DNA from: Burkholderiales bacterium
Lineage (GTDB): Bacteria; Pseudomonadota; Gammaproteobacteria; Burkholderiales; Burkholderiaceae_C
NCBI GenBank assembly: GCA_016192425.1
Contig: JACPUE010000028.1
Coordinates: 1 to 64,000 of the forward strand
Reading direction: 5' to 3'
DNA: 64,000 bases
The position numbers and the translations under genes were made by a program. Below, piece by piece: positions 1 to 9,080 of the stretch. Position 1 is the first letter of the stretch. Each line of letters begins with the position of its first letter. The notes beneath the pieces are model-generated. The model did not search any database. It had not been told where the DNA came from and saw nothing but the letters and a program-made list of their open reading frames with translations.

Positions 1-1341
1 CGCACCGCGCAGCCCGATCGCCTGGGCCTGCGCGCCCTCCACCTCGGCGGTCTGCGGCTTTCCCGCCAGCGACAGGCCCGTCACCCGCCCGCGCGCCTGG
101 TAGCTGCGGGGCTCGGTCAGCGCGCCCTGCCAACGCGCCTCGATGGTTTCCACCAGTCCCTGCGGCACGTAGGTGCGCAGCGCCTGGTGCGCCTGCACGT
201 CCAGCGGCAGGCGGTCGGCAACGCGTGCCAGCAGGGCCAGATCCAGCCTGTCGGCCTGGAATTCGCCTTGCTCGGGGCTGCCCTTGCGGGCATCGGTGTG
301 CTTGAAGCGGGCGTTGCCGCCGGGCCAGCGCAACCCGTCGTCGGTGGTGAACTGCAGGTTCTGGGTGGAGACCTCCATGCCCCCGCTCAGGCGCCGCGCC
401 CCCAGGCGGCCTTGCACCGAGGGCAGCACCAGGGGCTGGAGCTTCTCGCCCAGGGTGGTGTTCACGTCGGCCAGCGCCAGGTCCACGGTGCCGCCCATCC
501 ACTGGCCGCGCTCGACGTCCACCCAGGCGCGCACGGCCCCGCGCCCCTGCGCCACCGCAATGCCCAGGTCGGCATGGTGGCGCAGGCGCGAGACATCGAC
601 CCGCGCAAACTGCGCATACAACTGCCCGCTCCAGTCCTGCCAGCGCCCGCTGTGGGTGGTCAGCAGCGGCTGGCGGAACCGGCCCATCAGGGTGAAGCGT
701 TCACCCCATTCGGGCGGCGGCGTGGCGTCGATGCGCAGGCTGTGGCGCCAGTTGCCATTGCGCACCACGATGTCCACGTCCTGCAGCGCCAAGGGTGGCG
801 CAGCGCGCAGTTCATCGGTCCAGCGCAGCGTGCCGCCGCGGATGACGAGTTCCGGCTGCGCAAAAAACCAGTCGGCCGCCGCGCCGTCGCCCGGCCCTTG
901 GTCGGGCAGCTCCAGCCCCGCCAGCAGGATGCGCCCCTCGCGCGTGCGCCGGATGTCCAGCTCGGGGCTCTCGATGTACAGCTGCTCGAAACCAAAGTTC
1001 CACAGCGACCGGGGCGAAACCGCCAGCACCACGCGCGGCAAGCGCAGCGCCTCGCGGCCCTGGGTGTCGAGCAAGGCCACATCTCCGAGCTCCACGGTCG
1101 GGATCAAGCCCTCGGTGCGCGCCGTCACCGTGCCCAGCCGCACCGGTACCCCCAGGGCCCGCGTGGCCTGCTCTTGCAGCTGCGCACGGTAATTTCCGAT
1201 ACGCGGCACAATCCAGCCATGCAGCGCCCCCCAGGCCACCGCTATCAGCAATGCCACCCCCAGCAACAGCCCCAGCGACCACCGGGCGAGCCATGCCATC
1301 GTTCGGAGCAGGCGCGTCGGATGGGCAGCAGGCACGTTCAT
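1..1341 (-). CDS. yhdP: YhdP family protein, N-terminal part (cut by window edge)
   Basis: Large AsmA-like envelope protein of the YhdP/TamB/YdbH group, thought to help move phospholipid from the inner to the outer membrane. The frame is open from an ATG at 1341 to the left edge, about 447 residues of a protein normally over 1200 long. It starts with a short cytoplasmic stretch, one strong membrane anchor (about residues 20-42, LGLLLGVALLIAVAWGAL), then the periplasmic repeats typical of the family, with YIESPELDIRRTREGRI near residue 120. It is divergent from glnE, a pairing I remember from related betaproteobacteria. The start is clear because the membrane anchor follows at the usual distance. 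The C-terminus lies outside the window. Confidence 0.8.
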   Translation of the reverse strand, partial: MNVPAAHPTRLLRTMAWLARWSLGLLLGVALLIAVAWGALHGWIVPRIGNYRAQLQEQATRALGVPVRLGTVTARTEGLIPTVELGDVALLDTQGREALRLPRVVLAVSPRSLWNFGFEQLYIESPELDIRRTREGRILLAGLELPDQGPGDGAAADWFFAQPELVIRGGTLRWTDELRAAPPLALQDVDIVVRNGNWRHSLRIDATPPPEWGERFTLMGRFRQPLLTTHSGRWQDWSGQLYAQFARVDVSRLRHHADLGIAVAQGRGAVRAWVDVERGQWMGGTVDLALADVNTTLGEKLQPLVLPSVQGRLGARRLSGGMEVSTQNLQFTTDDGLRWPGGNARFKHTDARKGSPEQGEFQADRLDLALLARVADRLPLDVQAHQALRTYVPQGLVETIEARWQGALTEPRSYQARGRVTGLSLAGKPQTAEVEGAQAQAIGLRGA

Positions 1342-1438
1342 GGCAGGTATTGGATGTGGCCGGGATTATGACCCGCACCCCCGGTGCCGGTTCCTTCTCC
1401 CAGGCACTTGTTTTTCAGCCGTCTTGCCGCCCACCACT

Positions 1439-4201
1439 GTGACCACCGCCGCCCCCACCCTCGACCTGGCCCTGCACTCGCGCTTTTACCAACGTCTGCA
1501 GCGCCGTTACGCCGATGAATGGCAATTGCTGCCCCCAGGCGCCCCGGTGCGCGCCAGCATGCTGCAAACGCTGGCCGCCCTGCAGGAGCGCGGCCAGCCC
1601 CTGCCCGCGGCGCTGCGCATCCTGCGCCAGTTGGTGATGGCACGGCTCATCGAGCTGGACTGCTGCACCCAGGCGCCGCTGGACGCCATCACCCAGGCCA
1701 CCACCGAACTGGCCGAAATCGCGCTCGACCAGGCCTGCCGCCAAGCGCGTGCGGAACTGGACAGCCGCCACGGCCACCCCTGCGGCCCCGAAGGGCAACC
1801 GGTGGAGTTCTGGATCATCGGCATGGGCAAGCTGGGCGCGCGCGAGCTCAACGTGTCCAGTGACATCGACCTGATCTACGTATACGAGCACGACGGCGAG
1901 ACCTGCGGCACGCCCGACGGGCGCGGACGCATCTCCAACCCCGAATACTTTGCCCGCGTGGCCCGGCTCATCCACACCACAGTGGGCGACACCACCGAGC
2001 ACGGCTGCGTGTTCCGCATGGACCTGGCGCTGCGGCCCAACGGCAACTCGGGGCCGCCGGCTGTTTCGCTGGCGGCGCTGGAGGAATACCTGCAGGTGCA
2101 GGGCCGCGAATGGGAGCGCTTTGCCTGGCTCAAGAGCCGCGTGGTGGCGCCCAGCGACAGCATTGGCGGCACGGCCGTGCAGGCCTTGCGCGGCGTGGTG
2201 CTGCCCTTTGTCTTCCGCCGCTACCTGGACTACAACGTGTTCGAGTCGCTGCGCAGCCTGCACCGCCAGATCCGCGAACACGCCACCAAGCGCAGCGCGG
2301 GCCACCCCGAGCGCGCCAACGACGTCAAACTCTCTCGCGGCGGCATCCGCGAAATCGAGTTCACCGTGCAACTGCTGCAGGTGGTGCGCGGCGGGCAGTT
2401 CCCCGAACTGCGCCGCCGCCCCACGCTGCACGCACTGCCGCGCCTGGCAGCCGCCGGGCTCATGCCGCCGCAGACCGCCGACGCCCTGGCACGCGCCTAC
2501 ATCTTTCTGCGCCGCGTGGAGCACCGCATCCAGTACCTGGACGACCAGCAGACCCACATCCTGCCCACGCGCGACGACGACCTGGCCTGGATCGCCCACA
2601 CCATGGGCTACCCCGACTGCCCTGCCTTCCTGCACGAGCTGAACCTGCACCGCGAACTGGTGGCACAAGAATTCGACACCTTGCTAGGTGCCGAAGAACC
2701 CAAAAAATGCAACGGCTGCAATGGCGGCAGCGCCACCAGCACCTCCGACACGCCAGAACTGGAAAACCTGCTCGAACAGCTCCCTCCCCTGCTGCACGAG
2801 CGCGTGGCCGAGTGGCGCAACCACCCGCGCGTGGCGGCACTGCGCGAAGAAGCCCGTACACGCCTGCTGCGCCTGGTACAGCGCACCGCCCAGTGGGTAC
2901 GCGACGGCCGCGTGGGCGAAGAAGCCGCCGTGCGCCTGGTCAACTGGCTGGAACCGCTGATGCGCCGCGAGAGCTACCTGGCCCTGCTGCTGGAGCGCCC
3001 TGCCGTGCACGAGCAACTGCTGCACCTGCTGGGCGCAGCGCGCTGGCCTGCACGCTACCTGCTGCAGCACCCCGGCGTCATCGACGAACTGGCGGGCAGC
3101 CAACTGCTCTCGGAACGCTTTGTGGCAGCCGACTTCGAGCGCGACCTGCAACTGCGCCTGGCCTCCCTGCGCTCCACCCAGGAAGACGACGACGAAGCAC
3201 TGCTCAACCTGCTGCGCCGCGCGCACCATGCGGAAACCTTCCGCACCCTGGCGCGCGACGTGGAAGGCCGCATCACCGTAGAGCAGGTGGCCGACGACCT
3301 CTCGCTCCTGGCCGACAGCGTGCTGCGCATCACCGCCCAATGGTGCTGGAGCCGCCTGAAAAACCGCCACCGTGACACGCCGCAGTTCGGCATCATCGGC
3401 TACGGCAAGCTCGGCGGCAAGGAGCTAGGCTACGGCAGCGACCTCGACATCGTATTCGTGTTCGACGACGACGACGAACGCGCCCCCGAGATCTACGCCG
3501 CCTTCGTGCGCAAGCTCATCAACTGGCTCACCGTCAAGACGGGCGAGGGCGACCTGTTCGAGATCGACACCCAGCTCCGCCCCAACGGCAACTCCGGCCT
3601 GCTGGTCACCAGCTTCGAGGCCTACGCCAACTACCAGCAGCAGCGCGGCAGCAACACCGCCTGGACCTGGGAACACCAGGCCATGACACGCGCCCGCTTC
3701 GTGCTGGGCAGCGAGGACCTGCCCGACGCCCCCGACAGTGCCGCAGCCACCCGCCTCCCGCTGCGTCAGCGCTTTGATGCCGTACGCAAGGCCGTGATCA
3801 CCGCAGAACGCGACCCGCAGGCGCTGCGCGACGAAATCCACACCATGCGCGAGCGCGTGCGCGCAGCGCACCCCGCACCCGAAGGACAGTTCGACGTCAA
3901 GCACAGCCCCGGCGGCATGGTGGACGCCGAATTCGCCGTGCAGTACTTGGTGCTGTCGCAGTCTGCGGCCCACCCCGAACTGGTGGACAACGTGGGCAAC
4001 ATCGCCCTGCTGCAACGCGCAGAGGCCGCAGGCCTGCTCCCCCCCGGCGTAGGCCAGGCAGCTGCCAGCGCCTACCGCGAACTGCGCCGCGTGCAGCACC
4101 GTGCGCGGCTGGACGAAGTGCCTACGCAGCGGCCCTTTGCAGAACTACAAGCGGAACAAGCAGCGGTGCTAGCCTTATGGGAGGCTGTTTTCGGAAGGTG
4201 A
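1439..4201 (+). CDS. glnE: Bifunctional glutamine synthetase adenylyltransferase/deadenylyltransferase
   Basis: Controls glutamine synthetase by adding AMP to it or removing AMP from it in response to PII. Both nucleotidyltransferase halves are visible: GMGKLGARELNVSSDIDL near residue 127 (deadenylylating half) and GYGKLGGKELGYGSDLDI near residue 653 (adenylylating half), each with the G-GKLG-E-SD-D signature and a following LRPNGNSG. I chose the GTG at 1439 (about 920 residues, a normal family length). The same frame is open back to an ATG at 1340, but that codon overlaps the first codon of the divergent yhdP gene and adds an unlikely N-terminus. A Cys/Asn/Gly/Ser-rich linker (CNGCNGGSATSTSD) separates the halves near residue 425. 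The last 27 bases overlap the convergent membrane-protein gene. Confidence 0.93.
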   Translation: MTTAAPTLDLALHSRFYQRLQRRYADEWQLLPPGAPVRASMLQTLAALQERGQPLPAALRILRQLVMARLIELDCCTQAPLDAITQATTELAEIALDQACRQARAELDSRHGHPCGPEGQPVEFWIIGMGKLGARELNVSSDIDLIYVYEHDGETCGTPDGRGRISNPEYFARVARLIHTTVGDTTEHGCVFRMDLALRPNGNSGPPAVSLAALEEYLQVQGREWERFAWLKSRVVAPSDSIGGTAVQALRGVVLPFVFRRYLDYNVFESLRSLHRQIREHATKRSAGHPERANDVKLSRGGIREIEFTVQLLQVVRGGQFPELRRRPTLHALPRLAAAGLMPPQTADALARAYIFLRRVEHRIQYLDDQQTHILPTRDDDLAWIAHTMGYPDCPAFLHELNLHRELVAQEFDTLLGAEEPKKCNGCNGGSATSTSDTPELENLLEQLPPLLHERVAEWRNHPRVAALREEARTRLLRLVQRTAQWVRDGRVGEEAAVRLVNWLEPLMRRESYLALLLERPAVHEQLLHLLGAARWPARYLLQHPGVIDELAGSQLLSERFVAADFERDLQLRLASLRSTQEDDDEALLNLLRRAHHAETFRTLARDVEGRITVEQVADDLSLLADSVLRITAQWCWSRLKNRHRDTPQFGIIGYGKLGGKELGYGSDLDIVFVFDDDDERAPEIYAAFVRKLINWLTVKTGEGDLFEIDTQLRPNGNSGLLVTSFEAYANYQQQRGSNTAWTWEHQAMTRARFVLGSEDLPDAPDSAAATRLPLRQRFDAVRKAVITAERDPQALRDEIHTMRERVRAAHPAPEGQFDVKHSPGGMVDAEFAVQYLVLSQSAAHPELVDNVGNIALLQRAEAAGLLPPGVGQAAASAYRELRRVQHRARLDEVPTQRPFAELQAEQAAVLALWEAVFGR

Positions 4202-5593
4202 GACAGCGGATGACTGGGGCGCGCTCAATATGACAGCCATCAAAGCGCAGGGTAAGAAAATGAAAAAAGCTGTCATATGCTTTTCGAACTCAAAATACCC
4301 GTCGCCCGCCACCACCGCCAAAGGCGCGAGCAGCATCCATACAGCAATAGCAGCGGAGAACAGCGATCTACAGTACACCAGCGCAATCAGGAGCGTTACG
4401 ATAAATATCCAGCCAAACATACGGGCGAGCAGGGTTTGTGCATTGCCCAGAACCTGTGCAACTGCTGGAGTCAGACGCAATCCTGAGCGGGTGTAGTCGA
4501 CAACATAGTGTGAGCGCACTAAGGTCAGATAAGTATTTTTTACCAGTTGCCACAAAATCACAGGGTGTTGCACCAAGGTAAACAGATAGACATCCGGACG
4601 GCCTTGCACGACAAGCTGATCAAAAAGGTCCTTCGCCTGCTTCTTCTGCGCTTCTGTGCTTTCTGAATTTCTGGCAGTATCCAACAAGGTGCTGGCTGTT
4701 GGTAAGTACGAAGTTCCCAGGTAGTTGTAATGTGGCAATGCGTCAGAGAATAGAGTTTTTAGCTGGTGCTGGTGCTGGTAGAAATATGGGTGTCGCTCTT
4801 CAAACCGCTGGGCAGGCCAGTTGGACGACTGCAAAAGACTCCAACCCACGCCGTTGAAGTAGCGGTTGTATTGATTGGGCGCCTTGTTTTCAGGATGTGC
4901 CCCAAAAAGCATGGCACAAACAGAAATGATGCAAAGCAAGGAGGCCCAGAGTTTTGGATTGGCAGCCCCATAAAGCCACATGTTTCTGAGCAACAAAATC
5001 AAAATAACAGGAGCAACAAAAATCATTTGCTGCTTTGCGTAAAGAACAACCACCGCGCTCAATGTAAAAAGCAAGGCCTTGTTCTCCAGCACCAACCGCC
5101 TTATGCCAACACATAGCATCGGCGCCAGAGCCAAGACCAACGCCTCGCCATAGAATGATTTAAGATAAACCGCGTAGCACAGTAGAACCAAAAAAAATAC
5201 GCTCAGCACCAAAATATCAGAAGAATTATTCTTCTGACGCGCGAGAAAAAAAATTCCCAATACCATCACCAATGCCAAGGCAAAAAAGATGGGCCTGGTC
5301 AGCAATGTAGTTTGTCCCGCGCCCTGAATGATCCAACCTATGGTGCTGAGCATTACGCCCATGCTGCTGTTATTGGCAATTTTTGCCGGAGTACCCAACG
5401 CATACTGTGTTTGCATGGGCTCCCAAGCGGGCGCCAAAAATCCGGCGGGCACTGTAACCCGATCCCAGTCCCCCGTATTGACAGAGGGCCCTTCACTGAA
5501 CCACAAAACGACAGCAATGGCAATCCATACACTGGCGCCAAGCCAGTTTTTCTTGGAAGGCAAGCGAAGCCACTGAGGAGGTGCTGGACACAT
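4175..5593 (-). CDS. Polytopic membrane protein, candidate GT-C glycosyltransferase of the arabinofuranose locus
   Basis: About 472 residues with roughly ten hydrophobic segments. The first membrane helix (about residues 18-32) is followed by an outside loop with GDWDRV (Asp42, Asp44). An acidic motif in the first external loop is where GT-C glycosyltransferases using polyprenyl-phosphate sugars keep their catalytic residues. I do not recognise a named family, so the function is inferred from topology and position: it lies downstream of dprE1/dprE2/gtrA-like genes on the same strand, 108 bases after the dprE2-like gene. The ATG at 5593 is preferred over a TTG at 5605. The gene is clearly AT-richer than glnE, with which its 3' end overlaps by 27 bases. 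A flippase or polymerase role is also possible. Confidence 0.6.
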   Translation of the reverse strand: MCPAPPQWLRLPSKKNWLGASVWIAIAVVLWFSEGPSVNTGDWDRVTVPAGFLAPAWEPMQTQYALGTPAKIANNSSMGVMLSTIGWIIQGAGQTTLLTRPIFFALALVMVLGIFFLARQKNNSSDILVLSVFFLVLLCYAVYLKSFYGEALVLALAPMLCVGIRRLVLENKALLFTLSAVVVLYAKQQMIFVAPVILILLLRNMWLYGAANPKLWASLLCIISVCAMLFGAHPENKAPNQYNRYFNGVGWSLLQSSNWPAQRFEERHPYFYQHQHQLKTLFSDALPHYNYLGTSYLPTASTLLDTARNSESTEAQKKQAKDLFDQLVVQGRPDVYLFTLVQHPVILWQLVKNTYLTLVRSHYVVDYTRSGLRLTPAVAQVLGNAQTLLARMFGWIFIVTLLIALVYCRSLFSAAIAVWMLLAPLAVVAGDGYFEFEKHMTAFFIFLPCALMAVILSAPQSSAVSPSENSLP

Positions 5594-5670
5594 AAGGCGC
5601 TTCAAAATATCAGCTAATACCTTAATTTTGACGAGTGAAATATATTTCTACATGATATTTGCATTAAACA

Positions 5671-5685
5671 CAAGACACTGTCTTG
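5671..5685. promoter_or_regulatory. 15-bp perfect palindrome upstream of the GT-C-like gene
   Basis: CAAGACA-C-TGTCTTG has 7-base arms around one central base. It lies in the AT-rich 108-base gap between the dprE2-like gene and the membrane-protein gene. It could be an operator giving the membrane-protein gene separate control; there is no direct evidence for a cognate regulator. Confidence 0.3.
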
Positions 5686-5701
5686 CCAAAATATCACAGT
5701 A

Positions 5702-6454
5702 CTAGATATTCAGTTTGTTGAATATTTTATAGGGCATGTGCTGTATTATTTTCATTATGATTGCCCATTTTCCTGGCGTATAAAGCATGTGCCTTCCCAC
5801 CATGACCGCATCGACAATCTCCTTTGCAACATCGTCAACCTTCGCCAGCCTGGCTCCCTTTGCCTTGAGATGAGCAGTCATAGGTGTGTCGGTCGGGCCA
5901 GGCTTTACCACAACGACCTTGACACCTGTCCCTGAAAAACGGTGCTGCAGCCCTTGGGCATAACGTGCGATCATCCCCTTGGCGGCGCCATACACATAAT
6001 TGGATTTCCGCCCTCGGTCTCCTGCCACAGACCCAATCAATGCCAGGGTGCCACACTTGGCCATTTCCATTTGTTTGGCGAAGGCCTCTGCAAAGAGAAC
6101 CGGCGACACACCGTTGATTTCCAGCGCATCGCGACAAGATGCCAGATCAGACTGACACTCGGTTTGTTCGGGCAACGATCCATGGGCTATCAGTGCGACA
6201 TCAATGTGACCCGATTGGGCGATTGCCCCGACCAGTGCATCTATGGCCACCGGGTCCAAAAAATCTGCCTCAACAACCCGAATCTCTGATTGTGGACTGC
6301 GAACTCTGAGATCCACCGCCACCCGTTCAACGCGTTGCGCATCGCGTCCTACCAATGTCAGATCGATAGGCATTTGCTCCAGCCAACGCCTGGCGCATCG
6401 TTCCGCAATCGCAGATGTGGCGCCAACGATGACGATCTTCTTGGTTTTTTGCAT
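5702..6454 (-). CDS. dprE2: SDR oxidoreductase, DprE2-like (decaprenylphosphoryl-2-keto-erythro-pentose reductase)
   Basis: 250-residue short-chain dehydrogenase/reductase. The dinucleotide motif GATSAIAERCARRW is at residues 12-25, LIGSVAGDRGRK supplies the catalytic Ser, and YVYGAAKG supplies the YxxxK pair. In the known pathway DprE2 reduces the 2-keto intermediate made by DprE1, so that the pair epimerises polyprenylphosphoryl-ribose to polyprenylphosphoryl-arabinose. The start ATG directly abuts the TGA of the DprE1-like gene (TGA then ATG with no gap), so the two are translationally linked. SDRs are functionally broad; the specific call rests on adjacency to a clear DprE1 relative. Confidence 0.78.
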   Translation of the reverse strand: MQKTKKIVIVGATSAIAERCARRWLEQMPIDLTLVGRDAQRVERVAVDLRVRSPQSEIRVVEADFLDPVAIDALVGAIAQSGHIDVALIAHGSLPEQTECQSDLASCRDALEINGVSPVLFAEAFAKQMEMAKCGTLALIGSVAGDRGRKSNYVYGAAKGMIARYAQGLQHRFSGTGVKVVVVKPGPTDTPMTAHLKAKGARLAKVDDVAKEIVDAVMVGRHMLYTPGKWAIIMKIIQHMPYKIFNKLNI

Positions 6455-7756
6455 TCAACTTCCCAGCACGCGGCGTGAAAAACCGGAACTGATCCCCGGA
6501 TCCCGGTACTTCATAAATTCTGTCAAGCGCGGATAGCCAGCCTCGAAAAGATCTCTGGGCATTCGTGCATCTTTGGCCGGATACAGACGCCCTCTCGCCT
6601 CACGGACGATCGCATCCAGACGCTCGAACAGCTTGTGCGTGCGCGCACCCCGGTTTGGAAAGTCCAGTGCAAGTGTCACCCCGGGTTGCGGGAAACTCAG
6701 CATCCCCAAGGGCTGGCGGTTGCCGAACGTCTTCAGCACGGCAAGAAACGAGCCATCCCTTGATCGGGATATCTCTCTCAGCATGGCCTGAACTGCGTCT
6801 TGCCCCACATCGCGCGGCACCACACACTGATACTGAAAAAACCCCTTGGGACCGTACATTCGATTCCAATCGCGCAGATGGTCGAGAGGGTAGAAAAATG
6901 ACTCATGGTGAGAGACAAAACGCCCCGCCTTCCACCGCTGGAGGTGGTAGTACGCTGCATTCAGGGGACGCAAGGACAGCTGGTTGACCATGGAAACAGG
7001 GGGTGCCACAGGAACACCGAAACTGCGTGCCTTGGGCGCCGGGCCGTGTTCGGTATGGGTGTGATTGCCTCGCATGAACAGACCCCGTCCACGGCCCGGC
7101 GCCAGACAGTCAATCCATGACACGGTGTGCTCCCAAGCAGCCTCGGAATCATCCGCAAGCCGAAAAAACTCATCCAGGCCAGCATAGGGAATGGTCTCTG
7201 TGTCCAACCATGGGCCACTCACGGGACGCAACTGGATCTCCGCCTGTGTGATCACCCCGGTGAGGCCGATCCCACCCACCGTAGCACTGAACCACTCTGC
7301 GCACTCGTCCGGTCCGCACTGGATGATTTCTCCGTCAGTACGTGCAATGGTGAGACTTTTGACATGGTCTCCAAATGATCCCAACACGTGGTGGTTCTTG
7401 CCGTGCACGTCGTTCGCGATGGCACCGCCAACAGTCACCCACTGAGTACCTGGAGTGACAGGAAGAATCCAGCCACGGGGAATAAACAGCCGTTGGATGT
7501 CCTTGAGCAGAACTCCCGCCTCACACACGAGACGCCCGGTAGAGCTGTCAAAAGCGATGAAATGATCGAGGGCTGTCGTGGCCCAGAGTGTGCCTCTCGG
7601 ATTCAGACATACGTCACCATAGCTGCGGCCCATGCCATGGGCCACACCTGGATGAGGCCCTTGAGCAACAACATCCCTGACACTGTGCAGATCCGAAAGA
7701 CCTACAACATGGTGAGGATCGGCACTCAAACGCCCCCACGAGCCCACTGGCCTCAT
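6455..7756 (-). CDS. dprE1: FAD-dependent decaprenylphosphoryl-beta-D-ribose 2-oxidase (DprE1-like)
   Basis: 433-residue FAD-binding oxidoreductase. The FAD-binding half carries HGMGRSYGD (about 40-48), VTPGTQWVTVGGAIANDVHG (100-119), GKNHH (119-123) and FSATVGGIGLTGVI. The substrate half carries FYPLDHLRDWNRMYGPKGF, LSFPQPGVTLALDFP and LYPAKDARM. These follow mycobacterial DprE1 as I remember it, including the FAD-linked His of HGKNHH and the active-site Lys of the AKD motif. The Cys of Mycobacterium tuberculosis DprE1 that benzothiazinones modify (Cys387) aligns with Ala here. ATGA overlap with the upstream GtrA gene and direct abutment with dprE2 indicate one operon. Confidence 0.85.
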   Translation of the reverse strand: MRPVGSWGRLSADPHHVVGLSDLHSVRDVVAQGPHPGVAHGMGRSYGDVCLNPRGTLWATTALDHFIAFDSSTGRLVCEAGVLLKDIQRLFIPRGWILPVTPGTQWVTVGGAIANDVHGKNHHVLGSFGDHVKSLTIARTDGEIIQCGPDECAEWFSATVGGIGLTGVITQAEIQLRPVSGPWLDTETIPYAGLDEFFRLADDSEAAWEHTVSWIDCLAPGRGRGLFMRGNHTHTEHGPAPKARSFGVPVAPPVSMVNQLSLRPLNAAYYHLQRWKAGRFVSHHESFFYPLDHLRDWNRMYGPKGFFQYQCVVPRDVGQDAVQAMLREISRSRDGSFLAVLKTFGNRQPLGMLSFPQPGVTLALDFPNRGARTHKLFERLDAIVREARGRLYPAKDARMPRDLFEAGYPRLTEFMKYRDPGISSGFSRRVLGS

Positions 7757-8166
7757 CCGAGCCCCGCCCGGAAAACGTAGCGCTTGTCGAGGTGGTACTT
7801 GGCCAAGTAGCCGATTGACAAACCTAACACACCGCCAAGGTAACGCATTTCTTTGGTTTCAAAAACATGGTGGAAACCAAACTCAAAGCCCCAGAAAATC
7901 ATGGTCGTAGCCATTCCCATGACTGTGTAAAGTGCGAAAATCCGAGTGTCATGTCCAACACTGCGTGCTTGGAAACGAAAGATATAGTGCTTGTCCAGAA
8001 TGTACTTAACGACAAGCCCGACTCCCGTGCCAAGTGTCACCGAGGCAATAACGGAAAACTCGCCACTGTAGGTACGAATAAGCAGATCCTGAGCGCTGAT
8101 GTTTGCTGCGGTTGCAATGAGTGCAAAAATGGCATAGCTGATCGCCAGTTTGGACAAGGCAAACAT
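7753..8166 (-). CDS. GtrA family membrane protein
   Basis: 137 residues with four predicted membrane helices and the GtrA features VVKYILDKHYIFRFQ and YLAKYHLDKRYVFRAG. GtrA proteins are thought to take part in moving polyprenyl-linked sugars across the inner membrane or in anchoring partners. In mycobacteria the relative Rv3789 sits beside dprE1/dprE2 and has been linked to lipid-arabinose handling or recruitment of an arabinosyltransferase. It is the first gene of the leftward operon, overlapping the dprE1-like gene by ATGA. Its start is only 29 bases from the divergent phosphoribosyltransferase start, so the promoters must overlap coding sequence. Confidence 0.8.
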   Translation of the reverse strand: MFALSKLAISYAIFALIATAANISAQDLLIRTYSGEFSVIASVTLGTGVGLVVKYILDKHYIFRFQARSVGHDTRIFALYTVMGMATTMIFWGFEFGFHHVFETKEMRYLGGVLGLSIGYLAKYHLDKRYVFRAGLG

Positions 8167-8195
8167 TGGGTGTCACCGCCGAGGCTCAAAAATTA

Positions 8196-9080
8196 ATGAA
8201 TGGTACCGCAACCACCTACTCATCTCGCATGCACATGATGGGTCTCATCCAGCTCGTGCGTCCAAAGCAGTGGGTCAAAAACGGCTTTGTTTTGGCTCCG
8301 CTGATGTTTTCCGGTACCTTCATGGACGGCAGGGCTGTCAGTCATGCGCTGCTGGCCATGCTGTTGTTTTGCATCGCATCATCGGCCGCTTATGTCGTCA
8401 ATGATCTGCACGACATTGAGCGCGATCGTCGCCACCCCAAGAAGTCCAAGACGCGCCCGCTGGCTTCTGGCGTCGTCGCGCTGCCCAGCGCATTGATTCT
8501 GCTGGCAATTCTTTACGCCGTGCTGGTGTGGGGCTGGTTCACAGCCCCCAAGGTAGGGCTGATCATCGCGGCCTATCTGGCTTTGAATTTTGCGTACACC
8601 TTCGCTCTCAAGCACCAACCAGTGGTTGACATTTTCACCATCGCCATCGGTTTTGTCCTGCGCGTCTACGCAGGAGCCATGGCCCTGGAGGTTCCAGTGT
8701 CTTCCTGGATGTTCATCACAACCCTGTGTCTGGCACTGTATCTGGCAGCCGTCAAGCGGCGCCAGGAGCTCAGCCAGAGCGGCACAGAGGGCCGCCAAGT
8801 GCTCGAAAAATACACTGTCGCACTGGTAGATCGCTATGCCGAGATGTCTGCAACCGGGGCATTGCTCTTCTACAGCATGTTTGTGATGTCCACCAAGCCC
8901 GAGTTGGTGATCACGGTGCCGTTGGTGCTGTTCGGCCTGTTCCGCTACTGGTTCGTGGTCGAGGCGCTGGATGGGGGAGAGTCACCCACAGACGCATTAT
9001 TCGTGGACTGGCAGTTGCTGCTCACCATACTGATTTGGATCGCCGCTTGCAGTTGGGCGCTTTGGCCGGTGCGGGGGTGA
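8196..9080 (+). CDS. UbiA-family decaprenyl-phosphate phosphoribosyltransferase
   Basis: UbiA-superfamily integral membrane prenyltransferase with about nine helices. It would transfer phosphoribose from PRPP to a polyprenyl phosphate, the first committed step to the lipid-linked arabinofuranose donor. RPKQWVKNGFVLAP (from about residue 22) and the Mg-binding motif NDLHDIERD (69-77) with a following KSKTRPLASG match the DPPR synthase subgroup rather than ubiquinone or heme enzymes. I chose the ATG at 8196 (294 residues). A TTG at 8166 coincides with the divergent gtrA start and is unlikely; an ATG at 8229 is an alternative. The TGA overlaps the GTG of the downstream phosphatase gene. Confidence 0.87.
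   Translation: MNGTATTYSSRMHMMGLIQLVRPKQWVKNGFVLAPLMFSGTFMDGRAVSHALLAMLLFCIASSAAYVVNDLHDIERDRRHPKKSKTRPLASGVVALPSALILLAILYAVLVWGWFTAPKVGLIIAAYLALNFAYTFALKHQPVVDIFTIAIGFVLRVYAGAMALEVPVSSWMFITTLCLALYLAAVKRRQELSQSGTEGRQVLEKYTVALVDRYAEMSATGALLFYSMFVMSTKPELVITVPLVLFGLFRYWFVVEALDGGESPTDALFVDWQLLLTILIWIAACSWALWPVRG

Noticed and set aside
1340-1438. Upstream extension of glnE to the ATG at 1340
   Set aside because: The extra 33 codons are not like GlnE N-termini, and the ATG overlaps the start codon of divergent yhdP, leaving no room for promoters.
4228-4278. 10-bp inverted repeat ATATGACAGC / GCTGTCATAT
   Set aside because: It lies inside the coding region for two hydrophobic stretches of the membrane protein, with a 31-base loop and no T-run after it; probably a result of similar codons.
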